This document shows positions 1 through 6,402 of a stretch of 16,927 nt of DNA, one piece after another. Each line of letters begins with the position of its first letter. The first letter of the stretch is position 1. The notes under the pieces are model-generated. The model was not told the DNA's origin and did not search any database. It was given only the letters and a program-made list of their open reading frames with translations. Source of the stretch: Desulfuromonadaceae bacterium (GTDB lineage: Bacteria > Desulfobacterota > Desulfuromonadia > Desulfuromonadales > Geopsychrobacteraceae); the NCBI GenBank assembly GCA_013138655.1, contig WTCI01000255.1:1-16927 (forward strand), written 5' to 3'. Both the position numbers and the translations under genes were made by a program.

Positions 1-90
1 CGATTGCAAGGATGGCTCAAAGCTGCAACCAGCCGGCATAACGTCGATCATCACAGCAACCGGCAGGGCAAAATATGCAAAGAAGGGCAT
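1..90 (-). CDS. Start of an unrecognised gene downstream of marR (partial)
   Basis: An open frame begins with ATG at position 90 on the minus strand and runs without a stop to the window edge (30 codons). It starts two bases after the marR stop codon, as in a translationally coupled operon. The first residues are hydrophobic (PFFAYFALPVAVMIDVM followed by PAGC), which could be a signal or membrane segment, although PAGC is a poor lipobox. No convincing Shine-Dalgarno is seen beyond a GAAG just before the ATG, so initiation would depend on coupling. Nothing in it identifies a family. The tight spacing suggests it could be the target of the MarR regulator, but this is inference and the frame could be fortuitous. 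Confidence 0.35.
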   Translation of the reverse strand, partial: MPFFAYFALPVAVMIDVMPAGCSFEPSLQS

Positions 91-92
91 CT

Positions 93-530
93 TCACATTT
101 CAGCCCCAAGATTCCCGCGTATCGCTGCGAGAGTCTCTTTCAAGGTGTTTAATTGCGCCGGGTCCAAACCGGCCGTTGCCCGCCTCTCCATGCGTTCACC
201 GCATTCGATGATTTTTTCCCACCTGGTGGTGACCTTCTCGGTAGGCCGGACGATTTTCTTCCGCCGGTCCTGCGGCGATTCGCACCGCTCGATCCATCCA
301 TCCCGCTCCATCCGGTCCAGGATACGCGCGAGTGTCGAAGGCTCGATTCGCAATTGCAGGGCCAGTTCGTTCTGAGCCGGTTCTCCATACAATGCAAGGC
401 AGGCGAGTACCTGGACTTGCCGCGGGGTAATCCCTGTCCCCGCCAGCTCATTGTTCAGCGCCGTCTCAAAGAGGTGTGAGGTCAAGCCCACCCAGAAGCT
501 GATACTCTTCTCAAAGTCATACTCAATCAT
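93..530 (-). CDS. MarR-family transcriptional regulator
   Basis: A 145-residue protein of the usual MarR length. Residues 35-100 form the winged helix-turn-helix: TPRQVQVLACL leads into the recognition region (NELALQLRIEPSTLARILDRMERDGWI, about 54-80), and the wing carries the family signature SPQDRRKK at 85-92. Flanking helices (about 5-30 and 105-140) would make the dimer interface. MarR proteins are dimeric repressors or activators that often sense phenolics, oxidants or drugs and commonly repress their own operon; the ligand cannot be told here. The start at 530 has AAGGA about seven bases upstream. A 37-bp near-palindrome just before the gene (546-582) is the likely autoregulatory site. 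A small open frame follows after 2 bp. Confidence 0.9.
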   Translation of the reverse strand: MIEYDFEKSISFWVGLTSHLFETALNNELAGTGITPRQVQVLACLALYGEPAQNELALQLRIEPSTLARILDRMERDGWIERCESPQDRRKKIVRPTEKVTTRWEKIIECGERMERRATAGLDPAQLNTLKETLAAIRGNLGAEM

Positions 531-545
531 GCCGATTCCTTCATA

Positions 546-582
546 ATATGTTGCTTAGCTAATTATCAGTTAACCAACATAT
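546..582. promoter_or_regulatory. Probable MarR operator (37-bp imperfect palindrome)
   Basis: Perfect 8-bp outer arms ATATGTTG (546-553) and CAACATAT (575-582) enclose further symmetric matches (TTA, CT) around a centre near 564. The site ends 16 bp before the marR ATG, where a dimeric MarR protein would bind to autoregulate. It overlaps the expected -10 region of a promoter whose -35 could be the TTGACA read on the minus strand at 595-590. Binding by this MarR is inference from position and symmetry. Confidence 0.6.
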
Positions 583-589
583 TTCTTTC

Positions 590-611
590 TGTCAAGAACG
601 CCTTCTTGACA
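590..611. repeat. Perfect 9-bp inverted repeat, 4-bp spacer, upstream of marR
   Basis: TGTCAAGAA (590-598) and TTCTTGACA (603-611) are exact reverse complements separated by CGCC. Each arm contains a TTGACA hexamer pointing outward, so the repeat could supply -35 elements to both strands; the minus-strand one fits the marR promoter. It could also be a second regulator site or an RNA hairpin. No T-run follows on either strand, so it is not an intrinsic terminator. Confidence 0.5.
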
Positions 612-624
612 AGTTCCTCAATAT

Positions 625-653
625 AAAAAAGCCCAGCCGATTTTCGAATGGGC
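625..653 (-). terminator. Intrinsic terminator reading leftwards
   Basis: Stem GCCCA (631-635)/TGGGC (649-653) with an inner CGA/TCG pairing. On the minus strand it is followed directly by six T (630-625). No protein gene on the minus strand ends to its right, so it would have to end an untranslated transcript coming from the 650-830 region, or insulate marR from readthrough. Confidence 0.55.
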
Positions 654-834
654 CATTTCAGGCATGAGCCAAGGCAGTAGTCGTGCCGAACCTCGACGTG
701 GGCAACAAAACGTCCGCAATGTAGGCCCCCCTGCCAAACTGCAAAAGCGTTCGATAAGTCTTCCAGCGACTGAATTCACGCTGTCGTGAATTTTTCCCCA
801 GCCTTATATTCGATAGAAATCTGGTAGAATGAAT
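654..834 (-). ncRNA. Candidate structured non-coding RNA (unrecognised)
   Basis: No convincing protein frame occupies this stretch, yet a minus-strand intrinsic terminator sits at its left end. Read on the minus strand, the sequence can fold: GGCAG near 735 can pair with CTGCC near 675, enclosing GACGT (about 712) paired with ACGTC (about 695). I do not recognise an Rfam family. A short plus-strand stretch (GCCAAGGCAG, 668-677) resembles part of bacterial SRP RNA, but the invariant SRP core is absent. No clear promoter is seen on the minus strand; TATAAG near 808 is the best -10. Treat this as a hypothesis. Confidence 0.22.
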
Positions 835-867
835 GGCAGGGTCTGTCAATCGGTCCCTGCCGTTTTT
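835..867 (+). terminator. Terminator-like hairpin in front of the transglycosylase gene
   Basis: GGCAGGG (835-841) and CCCTGCC (855-861) form a perfect 7-bp stem with a 13-nt loop, followed by GTTTTT (862-867), the classical intrinsic terminator form on the plus strand. A -10-like TAGAAT (825-830) lies immediately upstream, so a transcript starting near 837 would begin with this hairpin; it would then be a leader attenuator rather than the end of an upstream unit. No plus-strand gene ends upstream. Confidence 0.55.
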
Positions 868-900
868 CGTTGTGCCAACACCCCAGTGCAGGAGCGGAGG

Positions 901-1902
901 ATGAAGTCTGTCAGCAGTCTGATTCTGGTGATAACAAGTGTTTGCTGGTTGTTCGCGACAAGTGCCCCGGCACAGGACACGGAGAAAGATTTCGCGGTCT
1001 GGCTGGAAAACCTCCGCGTGGAGGCCCGCTCCGCCGGAGTTTCGCAAGAGACCCTGGAGGCGGCCCTGGCTGATGTCAAAGGGCCGCTGCCGCGGGTGAT
1101 CGATCTCGATCGAAACCAGCCGGAGTTTACCCAGTCTTTGGAGGATTATGTCGCGGCCCGGGTCAGCGAAAAACGTATCGACAACGGACGCAGAATGATG
1201 AGCCGCTATCCGACCTGGCTGGGCCGGGTCGAACGGAAGTACGGAGTGCAGAGGCGCTTCATCGTGGCTCTATGGGGAATCGAGACAAACTATGGTGAGC
1301 ACACCGGAAGTTTTCCGGTCATTCAGTCGCTGGTTACCCTGGCCCATGACGGGCGCCGCAGTTCTTATTTCCGTAAGGAACTGCTCGATGCACTGCATGT
1401 CCTCGACGCAGGCCACATCCGTTTGAAGCGCATGAAAGGTTCCTGGGCCGGCGCCATGGGGCAGTGCCAGTTCATGCCCTCTTCATTTCGCCGTTATGCG
1501 GCTGATGCCGACGGCGACGGTCGCATCAACATCTGGAACTCGGTCCCCGATGTGCTGGCTTCGGCTGCCAATTACCTTAAACAAGTTGGGTGGCAGGATG
1601 ACCAGACCTGGGGGCACCCGGTAACGTTACCTGAAAAATTCGATTTTTCCCTGGTCGGGCTGGAAACCCGCCTCCCGCTTTCGCGCTGGCAGTCCCTTGG
1701 GGTGAGGCGCAGCAACGGAAGCGCCCTGCCCCGACGCGATCTCGATGCCTCGCTGATCATGCCTGATGGTCCCGGCGGGCCAGCCTACCTGGTTTATGAC
1801 AACTTCCGGGTGCTTCTGGGCTGGAACAAATCCAACGCCTTTGCTGTTGCGGTCGGTACTCTTTCCGACCAGTTTGCCGCCAAAAGGAAAAAGGGGGGTT
1901 GA
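901..1902 (+). CDS. MltB-family lytic murein transglycosylase (SLT_2 domain)
   Basis: A 333-residue exported enzyme that would cleave the MurNAc-GlcNAc bond of peptidoglycan to give 1,6-anhydro-muropeptides in the periplasm. Residues 1-24 are a signal peptide (hydrophobic SSLILVITSVCWLFA, cleavage near APA-Q). The catalytic motif ALWGIETNYG places the acid/base Glu at 128. It is followed by the family block SWAGAMGQCQFMPSSF (181-196), an EF-hand-like DADGDGRINIW (202-212) and the C-terminal GWNKSN segment. ATG at 901 is chosen because GGAGCGGAGG lies directly before it; an earlier in-frame ATG at 829 would place the upstream hairpin inside the coding region. No C-terminal peptidoglycan-binding domain and no lipobox are seen, so it should be soluble, unlike E. 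coli MltB. It stands alone in its transcription unit. Confidence 0.9.
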   Translation: MKSVSSLILVITSVCWLFATSAPAQDTEKDFAVWLENLRVEARSAGVSQETLEAALADVKGPLPRVIDLDRNQPEFTQSLEDYVAARVSEKRIDNGRRMMSRYPTWLGRVERKYGVQRRFIVALWGIETNYGEHTGSFPVIQSLVTLAHDGRRSSYFRKELLDALHVLDAGHIRLKRMKGSWAGAMGQCQFMPSSFRRYAADADGDGRINIWNSVPDVLASAANYLKQVGWQDDQTWGHPVTLPEKFDFSLVGLETRLPLSRWQSLGVRRSNGSALPRRDLDASLIMPDGPGGPAYLVYDNFRVLLGWNKSNAFAVAVGTLSDQFAAKRKKGG

Positions 1903-2104
1903 ACCTCTTTCACTCTCCTGATTTTCTGTGCTTAACATGGCATGAAAAGATAATGTCAGACGATTATGGATTTCTTAACAATGTCCCTGACCGTCCGTCC
2001 CCAGTGGAACGAATCCGCCAGATGACCGGGCCAAATCGATGGAGACGGGAGTTGGAGTAATTTTTCTGCGTTAAACAAAAAATGCCGTTTTAGTTCCCGT
2101 TTTC

Positions 2105-2133
2105 TTGATAAAAGGAAATACTGGTTGTTTAAT
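2105..2133 (+). promoter_or_regulatory. Sigma-70-type promoter of glgC
   Basis: TTGATA (2105-2110) and TTTAAT (2128-2133) each match the consensus at five of six positions and are separated by exactly 17 bp. Transcription would start near 2140, giving a leader of about 30 nt that contains the TAAGGAG ribosome binding site (2156-2162). The 1903-2104 stretch holds no gene that I can support. Confidence 0.65.
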
Positions 2134-2168
2134 TGAATAAGTTACCCATTATCCCTAAGGAGATTCCT

Positions 2169-3452
2169 ATGCCTGACAATCCAAACAGCAGAGTTGTTTA
2201 TCGTTATGTGAGCCATCTTACCCGGGATACCTTAGCACTGATTTTAGCTGGCGGACGTGGCACCAGACTCCATGAATTGACCGATTTTAGAGCCAAGCCC
2301 GCGGTTCACTTTGGTGGGAAGTATCGCATTATAGATTTTCCGCTCTCCAATTGCGTTAACTCGGGCATCCGCCGGATCGGTGTACTGACTCAATACAAGT
2401 CGCATTCGTTGATTCGGCACTTGGTGCGGGGCTGGAGTCATTTTAAAAAGGAACTGGGAGAATACGTTGAGATTTTACCGGCCTCCCAACAATTCTCCGA
2501 GGAGTGGTATCAGGGAACCGCAGATGCGGTATATCAGAATCTCGATATCATCCGTGCTACAAAGCCTAAGTTTATATTGATCCTTTCCGGTGATCATATC
2601 TATAAGATGGACTATCGTTCGATGTTGCTGGCTCACGTAGAAAGTGGCGCCGATATGACAGTCTCTTGTCTTGAAGTGCCGATCGAAGAGGCTGCCGGCG
2701 CATTCGGAGTTATGACCGTCGATGAAAAGAACCGTATTTTTCGGTTTGACGAAAAACCTGAGCATCCAAGCCCCATTCCCGGTAAGCCGGGCATCACTCT
2801 GGCCTCCATGGGCAACTACGTCTTCAACACCGATATTCTTTTAAACATCTTGGAAACGGACGGGAAGGATCCTGATTCCGATCATGATTTTGGTAAAAAC
2901 ATTATCCCGGCCATTCTTAAGGACCACAAAGTGTACGCTTACCCGTTTCGAAATCCAGAAACCAACGAGCTAGCCTACTGGCGCGATGTGGGTTCTCTGG
3001 ATGCATTTTGGGAAGCCAATATGGAACTGATCTCTCCGAAACCAGAACTCAATCTTTATGATCCAGACTGGCCAATCTGGACCTATCAGAGGCAGTTACC
3101 ACCAGCAAAATTTGTCTTTGATGATGACGGACGTCGGGGCATGGCCGTAGATTCGGCTGTTTCAGGTGGCTGTATTATCTCTGGTTCACATCTTAAAAAG
3201 ACACTCCTGTTCTCAGATGTCATGGTCCATTCCTACTCGAACATTGAGGAAACGGTCATCTTGCCGGAGGTTGTCATTAACCGGCATTGCAAAATCAGGC
3301 GTGCCATCATCGACCGTGGTTGTAAAATCCCGGAAGGAACTGTTATCGGTTTCGATGCCGAACAAGACAAGGCAAACGGCTTTCGAATCTCGTCGAAAGG
3401 TATCGTGCTGGTAACTCGTGGCATGTTGGGACAACCGGAAGGGTATGCGTGA
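2169..3452 (+). CDS. glgC: Glucose-1-phosphate adenylyltransferase (ADP-glucose pyrophosphorylase)
   Basis: A 427-residue enzyme that makes ADP-glucose and PPi from ATP and glucose-1-phosphate, the committed step of bacterial glycogen synthesis, in the cytoplasm. The nucleotidyltransferase signature is at the N-terminus ([17 protein letters not shown], 22-38; [21 protein letters not shown], 41-61). [13 protein letters not shown] (112-124) and [12 protein letters not shown] (138-149, with the metal-binding Asp 142) follow, then EKP at 195-197, SMGNYVF (213-219) and [18 protein letters not shown] (270-287). The C-terminus (about 330-400) has the repeating hydrophobic pattern of the left-handed beta-helix. 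Arg-rich N-terminal positions fit the allosteric site of bacterial GlgC. ATG at 2169 is preferred over an upstream TTG (2133) because AAGGAG lies 6 nt before it and the promoter's -10 overlaps 2133. No other glycogen genes are nearby, so it appears monocistronic. Confidence 0.95.
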   Translation: MPDNPNSRVVYRYVSHLTRDTLALILAGGRGTRLHELTDFRAKPAVHFGGKYRIIDFPLSNCVNSGIRRIGVLTQYKSHSLIRHLVRGWSHFKKELGEYVEILPASQQFSEEWYQGTADAVYQNLDIIRATKPKFILILSGDHIYKMDYRSMLLAHVESGADMTVSCLEVPIEEAAGAFGVMTVDEKNRIFRFDEKPEHPSPIPGKPGITLASMGNYVFNTDILLNILETDGKDPDSDHDFGKNIIPAILKDHKVYAYPFRNPETNELAYWRDVGSLDAFWEANMELISPKPELNLYDPDWPIWTYQRQLPPAKFVFDDDGRRGMAVDSAVSGGCIISGSHLKKTLLFSDVMVHSYSNIEETVILPEVVINRHCKIRRAIIDRGCKIPEGTVIGFDAEQDKANGFRISSKGIVLVTRGMLGQPEGYA

Positions 3453-3532
3453 AATAGTAGCAATCGCCAGATAATAAAATCACTCAGCCTATGTTGATCA
3501 AAAAAAGGGGACCTCCAGGCGGAGAAAGCGGC

Positions 3533-4759
3533 TCAAAAAGCTGTCGCAAGTTGTGATTTTCTTTTCCTCCCCTGCTCCAGTGAAGCCAGGCGTCGACCCG
3601 CCAAAGCCGCTGCGCCGATCAGCAGCAGGACCAAAAGGGCGACCCCGGTCCAACCCCACGCACTGTAGACGAAACCTCCGCCTGTTCCGGAAATACTCGA
3701 TCCCAGGTAATAGAAAAGAAGATAGAGAGAGGACGCCTGGGCACGTGCGTGGCCTGCCAGAGAGCCGACCCAAGCCGAGGCGACCGAGTGGGCACCGAAG
3801 AACCCGACGGTGAAGACCACAATGCCGACGATCACGGCGGAAAGAGAGGAGAGCACGGTGAGGGCCAGACCGACTGTCATTACCGCCAGGGCCGTAAAAA
3901 GGATCGAGCTGCGGCCGAACCGGTCGGCCAGCCCACCCATAAAACTCGAACCGAAACCACCAAATGCATAGGCGAGGAAGATGAAAGCGACCTGGGTCTG
4001 GCTCAGATCAAAAGCCGGGCCCAGCAGCCGGAAGGTGACATAGTTGTAAAGGGTGACAAAGCCGCCCATGCAGGTGAAGGCTACGGAAAACAGGCAGAGC
4101 AGTCCCGGGTTCCGAAGGTGATCAAAAAGGGATCCCGTGAGCTGCCCCAAGTGGAATGGGCGGCGCTGGAAATTGCGCGAAGGCGGCAACAGTACCACAA
4201 ACAGAAAACTCAGGACCAGGCTGACCAGGGCGATGACACCAACGGCCGATCGCCACGGCATGAAGTCGACCAGCCAGGCGGTTAAGATACGTCCCGTCAT
4301 GCCGCCAAAGGCGTTCCCTGCGATATAAAGCCCCATGGCGTTGCCGACCGCCCGAGGCTCGACCTCCTCGCTCAGATATGCCATAGCCACGGCCGGGATT
4401 CCGGCCAAGACGATCCCCTGCACCAGGCGCAAGACAAGCAGGGTCGACAGCGAATCGCTAGCAGCAGTGGCGAAAGCGAAGAGGGCCGTCAGGATAACTG
4501 CTATGCCCATCAGAGCTCTGCGGCCCAAGGCATCAGACAGCGTTCCTGAGACCGGCAGCGTGCAGGCGAGGGCGAAGGTGGCAAATGAAAGGGAAAGGCT
4601 GGCCACGCCTGGGGAGATCCCGAATTCGCAAACTAGGTTCGGGAACAGGGGCTGAAAATCGTAGAGCGTGGAAAAGGTTACGAACCCCGCAAAAAACAAG
4701 GCCAAGTTGGCGCGATGGTAGTCTTTGGTTCCCCGCATGATGAATTTTTTTCCTGCCAT
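3533..4759 (-). CDS. MFS transporter, YnfM-like, 12 TM segments
   Basis: A 408-residue inner-membrane major facilitator with about twelve hydrophobic segments in two halves of six. The MFS motif A is seen between TM2 and TM3 (GTLSDALGRRALM) and again in the second half (GGLADRFGRSSIL). The order with the divergent LysR gene mirrors E. coli ynfM/ynfL, an MFS protein and its LysR neighbour, so export of a small molecule under LysR control is likely; the substrate is not predictable. ATG at 4759 is chosen because CGGAGG lies five bases upstream; the earlier in-frame ATG at 4819 lacks a ribosome binding site and would overlap the regulatory dyad. The C-terminus is basic (RKRKSQ), as is usual on the cytoplasmic side. 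It is convergent with glgC across 80 bp. Confidence 0.88.
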   Translation of the reverse strand: MAGKKFIMRGTKDYHRANLALFFAGFVTFSTLYDFQPLFPNLVCEFGISPGVASLSLSFATFALACTLPVSGTLSDALGRRALMGIAVILTALFAFATAASDSLSTLLVLRLVQGIVLAGIPAVAMAYLSEEVEPRAVGNAMGLYIAGNAFGGMTGRILTAWLVDFMPWRSAVGVIALVSLVLSFLFVVLLPPSRNFQRRPFHLGQLTGSLFDHLRNPGLLCLFSVAFTCMGGFVTLYNYVTFRLLGPAFDLSQTQVAFIFLAYAFGGFGSSFMGGLADRFGRSSILFTALAVMTVGLALTVLSSLSAVIVGIVVFTVGFFGAHSVASAWVGSLAGHARAQASSLYLLFYYLGSSISGTGGGFVYSAWGWTGVALLVLLLIGAAALAGRRLASLEQGRKRKSQLATAF

Positions 4760-4814
4760 GATTGCCTCCGATTTTTCGACCCATTTTGGGTACTGAAAGG
4801 TTACTTTCGGATTG

Positions 4815-4866
4815 ATCATAAGTAAAATATATTGTTATTATGTTATCGATAAATATTATTTATGAT
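4815..4866. promoter_or_regulatory. Divergent LysR/MFS control region with nested dyads
   Basis: This AT-rich stretch has an outer dyad ATCATAA (4815-4821)/TTATGAT (4860-4866) with further matches inward, and a separate perfect palindrome TTATCGATAA (4843-4852). A plus-strand promoter for the LysR gene may be TTGATC (4812-4817) with TATTAT (4836-4841), 18 bp apart, inside the dyad. LysR proteins usually bind T-N11-A sites between divergent genes, so this is the likely autoregulatory and activation region; which dyad is used is inference. Confidence 0.5.
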
Positions 4867-4877
4867 AGGGGGAAGTT

Positions 4878-5753
4878 ATGGACCTGCGCCAACTCCGGGT
4901 TTTCGTCGAAGTCACCAGGCAGGGAAGTTTTACCCGCGCCGCCGAGCGCCTGCACATCGCCCAGCCTGCGGTCAGCATCTCGATCCGCAAGCTCGAAGAG
5001 GAACTCGAACTCACCCTCCTCAATCGACAGGAAAAGCGCGTGACCCTGACCGCCGAGGGGGAGAACCTGCTAGTTCATGCAGAACGAATCCTCGACAACT
5101 GCGCGGCGGCCGAGTCGGAGATGGCTGAATTGAGGGATTTGACACACGGTGAAGTGCGGATCGGAATCCCGCCGATGATGAGTTCCTACTACTTCCCATT
5201 GATCATCCAGGAGTTCTGTGACCGCTACCCGGGTCTAAAGCTGTCCGTCAATGGTGAGGGCGCCGCCAGGATCAAGAGGATGATCTCCAAGGGAGAGATC
5301 GATATGGGTGTCATCGCCACGCAAAAGGCACCGGAAGGTTTGGAATGCCAGCACTTTCTCCGGGAGGAAATCGTGGCCTGCGTGCCATCGGACCATCCCC
5401 TGGCCGAGCGCGAGTCAATTAGCCAATCCGAGTTTTTGCAGGAACCCTTGATTCTTTTCAAAGATGGGTATTATATGCGGGAACTGATGGACGACCTGTT
5501 GGAGGAGAGTGATTTGAAGCCCAAGGTCGTTTTCGAAACTAATCTCTTTTCCCTGGTGCGGTCGCTGATCAAGCAGAGGCTGGGAATCTCGACCTTTTTG
5601 CGGATGGTCGTCAGCGGTGACTCTGAATTGGCGGCGGTCTCTTTTGATCCACCCCTTTATCTCGATCTTTTGATCGCCTGGAAGACTGAAAGGTACCTTT
5701 CTCGTGCTAACCGTGCATTTATTGATTTTTTGCTGGAACGCACCGAAGGTTAG
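4878..5753 (+). CDS. LysR-family transcriptional regulator
   Basis: A 291-residue LysR regulator of standard length. The N-terminal winged HTH is typical: MDLRQLRVFVEVTRQGSFTR, then AAERLHIAQPAVSISIRKLEEELELTLLNR with LTAEG ending the domain near residue 57. The linker helix covers about 58-88 and the periplasmic-binding-protein-like effector domain begins at GEVRIGIPPMMSSYYFP (about 91-107), ending around 285. GGGGGAAG (4868-4875) is a good ribosome binding site for ATG 4878. It is divergent from the MFS gene and probably activates or represses it in response to a small molecule that the transporter handles. The effector is unknown; the E. coli counterpart by arrangement is YnfL. Confidence 0.92.
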   Translation: MDLRQLRVFVEVTRQGSFTRAAERLHIAQPAVSISIRKLEEELELTLLNRQEKRVTLTAEGENLLVHAERILDNCAAAESEMAELRDLTHGEVRIGIPPMMSSYYFPLIIQEFCDRYPGLKLSVNGEGAARIKRMISKGEIDMGVIATQKAPEGLECQHFLREEIVACVPSDHPLAERESISQSEFLQEPLILFKDGYYMRELMDDLLEESDLKPKVVFETNLFSLVRSLIKQRLGISTFLRMVVSGDSELAAVSFDPPLYLDLLIAWKTERYLSRANRAFIDFLLERTEG

Positions 5754-5864
5754 TCTGGTTTGTTTCATTCTTCCTGGTCAATAGGACTGACGAGGTTGGA
5801 TTTTGATGACTAACTGAATCTGTCCGGCAAGTTGTTTCGGATTGTTTCAGGGAGTCAATTGAGT

Positions 5865-5890
5865 GGGTTTTTCAGCTTTCTCAAAAACCC
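5865..5890. terminator. Hairpin downstream of the LysR gene
   Basis: GGGTTTTT (5865-5872) and AAAAACCC (5883-5890) are perfect reverse complements with a 10-nt loop. The stem is A/T rich and is not followed by a T-run, so it is either a weak terminator or the first element of a multi-hairpin 3' region. Confidence 0.35.
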
Positions 5891-5903
5891 CACAATACAG
5901 GAA

Positions 5904-5936
5904 AGGGCCACCCGATTCTGTAATCGAAGTGGCCCT
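5904..5936 (+). terminator. Strong two-tier hairpin, probable terminator of the LysR gene
   Basis: Outer stem AGGGCCAC (5904-5911)/GTGGCCCT (5929-5936) continues into an inner stem CGATT (5913-5917)/AATCG (5922-5926) with loop CTGT. The following bases are only moderately T-rich on both strands. Its build resembles the hairpins at 631-653 and 12745-12767, each with CCGATT in the left half. It lies about 150 bp past the LysR stop. Confidence 0.5.
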
Positions 5937-6006
5937 GATTCGCTTGTTAATATTCAGCAAACTCTATGAATGGCAATTCAGTGCCTGATAACCAGTGGGA
6001 GATGAG

Positions 6007-6038
6007 AAAGACCCGACCTGATTATCAAGAGGGTCTTT
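6007..6038. terminator. Bidirectional terminator-like hairpin
   Basis: AAAGACCC (6007-6014) and GGGTCTTT (6031-6038) form a perfect 8-bp stem with an A-run on the left and a T-run on the right, so it can terminate in either direction: the LysR unit from the left and the protease-lipoprotein operon from the right. Confidence 0.55.
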
Positions 6039-6077
6039 TCTGTCTCCTATGTCGTGTTTAATCTCTGCGGACCTAAT

Positions 6078-6099
6078 CCCCCGCAGCTTGCTGCGGGGG
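6078..6099 (-). terminator. GC-rich perfect hairpin after the lipoprotein gene
   Basis: CCCCCGCAG (6078-6086) and CTGCGGGGG (6091-6099) pair perfectly around a 4-nt loop, three bases beyond the stop codon of the minus-strand lipoprotein gene. No T-run follows on the minus strand, so it may stabilise the 3' end rather than terminate. Its compact palindromic form also resembles REP-type dispersed repeats; only genome-wide counting can tell. Confidence 0.5.
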
Positions 6100-6102
6100 C
6101 GT

Positions 6103-6396
6103 TTATTGGGCGCGAACCGGACCGGTCACTTGGACCTCTACGGTGTAGCCATCGAGTTCTTCAGGTAATGCTGCTCTGATTTTTTCACTCTCGTGCTCAA
6201 TGCCGATGATGATAGCTATTTTCCCGTTGGCATCCTTACCGATGCCCATTGATACCACCCCTGGGGTCTCAATAATCTGTTGTTCATATTTGGCTTTTAT
6301 TTCCTGGATGGAACCTGTCATGGCCTTTTCCTTATTGGGTTCTTGGGAGCAAGCCGCCAGAAGAAACAGTATTATGCATACGAAAAAAGCTTTCAT
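6103..6396 (-). CDS. Small lipoprotein with a stand-alone protease-propeptide-like domain
   Basis: A 97-residue protein. Residues 1-15 are a lipoprotein signal peptide with lipobox LAAC, so Cys 16 would be lipidated; the following SQEPN lacks an Asp at +2, which favours outer-membrane sorting. Residues 30-95 match the N-terminal region of the neighbouring protease: VVSMGIGKDANGK against VVATGVGYKVTGGK, then a hydrophobic strand, a Glu/Lys-rich stretch, LPEELDGYTVEVQVTGPVRA against VPKDVQGFPTDVVETGVFRV. The gene starts 6 nt after the protease stop, with GAAGG overlapping that stop as its ribosome binding site, so the two are cotranscribed. A free copy of a propeptide-like domain suggests a protease inhibitor, folding helper or membrane tether. 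That role is inference; the shared sequence is visible directly. Confidence 0.8.
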   Translation of the reverse strand: MKAFFVCIILFLLAACSQEPNKEKAMTGSIQEIKAKYEQQIIETPGVVSMGIGKDANGKIAIIIGIEHESEKIRAALPEELDGYTVEVQVTGPVRAQ

Positions 6397-6402
6397 AAGC
6401 CT

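Noticed and set aside
668..740. Resemblance to bacterial SRP (4.5S) RNA: GCCAAGGCAG followed further on by TGTAGG and a C-run
   Set aside because: The invariant SRP core (the GGTCAGG and GGAAGCAGC parts) is absent upstream, so the match is a short coincidence.
829..900. Earlier ATG for the transglycosylase gene
   Set aside because: It would code through a terminator-like hairpin, puts 24 polar residues before the signal peptide and has no ribosome binding site; ATG 901 follows GGAGCGGAGG.
658..1047. 129-residue minus-strand open frame
   Set aside because: It runs antisense through the start of the transglycosylase gene, has no ribosome binding site and shows no domain.
3495..3532. Possible terminator of the MFS gene: a T-run on the minus strand (3508-3502) after CTCC/GGAG
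   Set aside because: The stem is only four base pairs with a poorly paired flank; too weak to annotate.
3749..4285. 178-residue plus-strand frame
   Set aside because: It is the antisense shadow of the MFS gene; its low-complexity charged composition is what the reverse of a membrane-protein gene gives.
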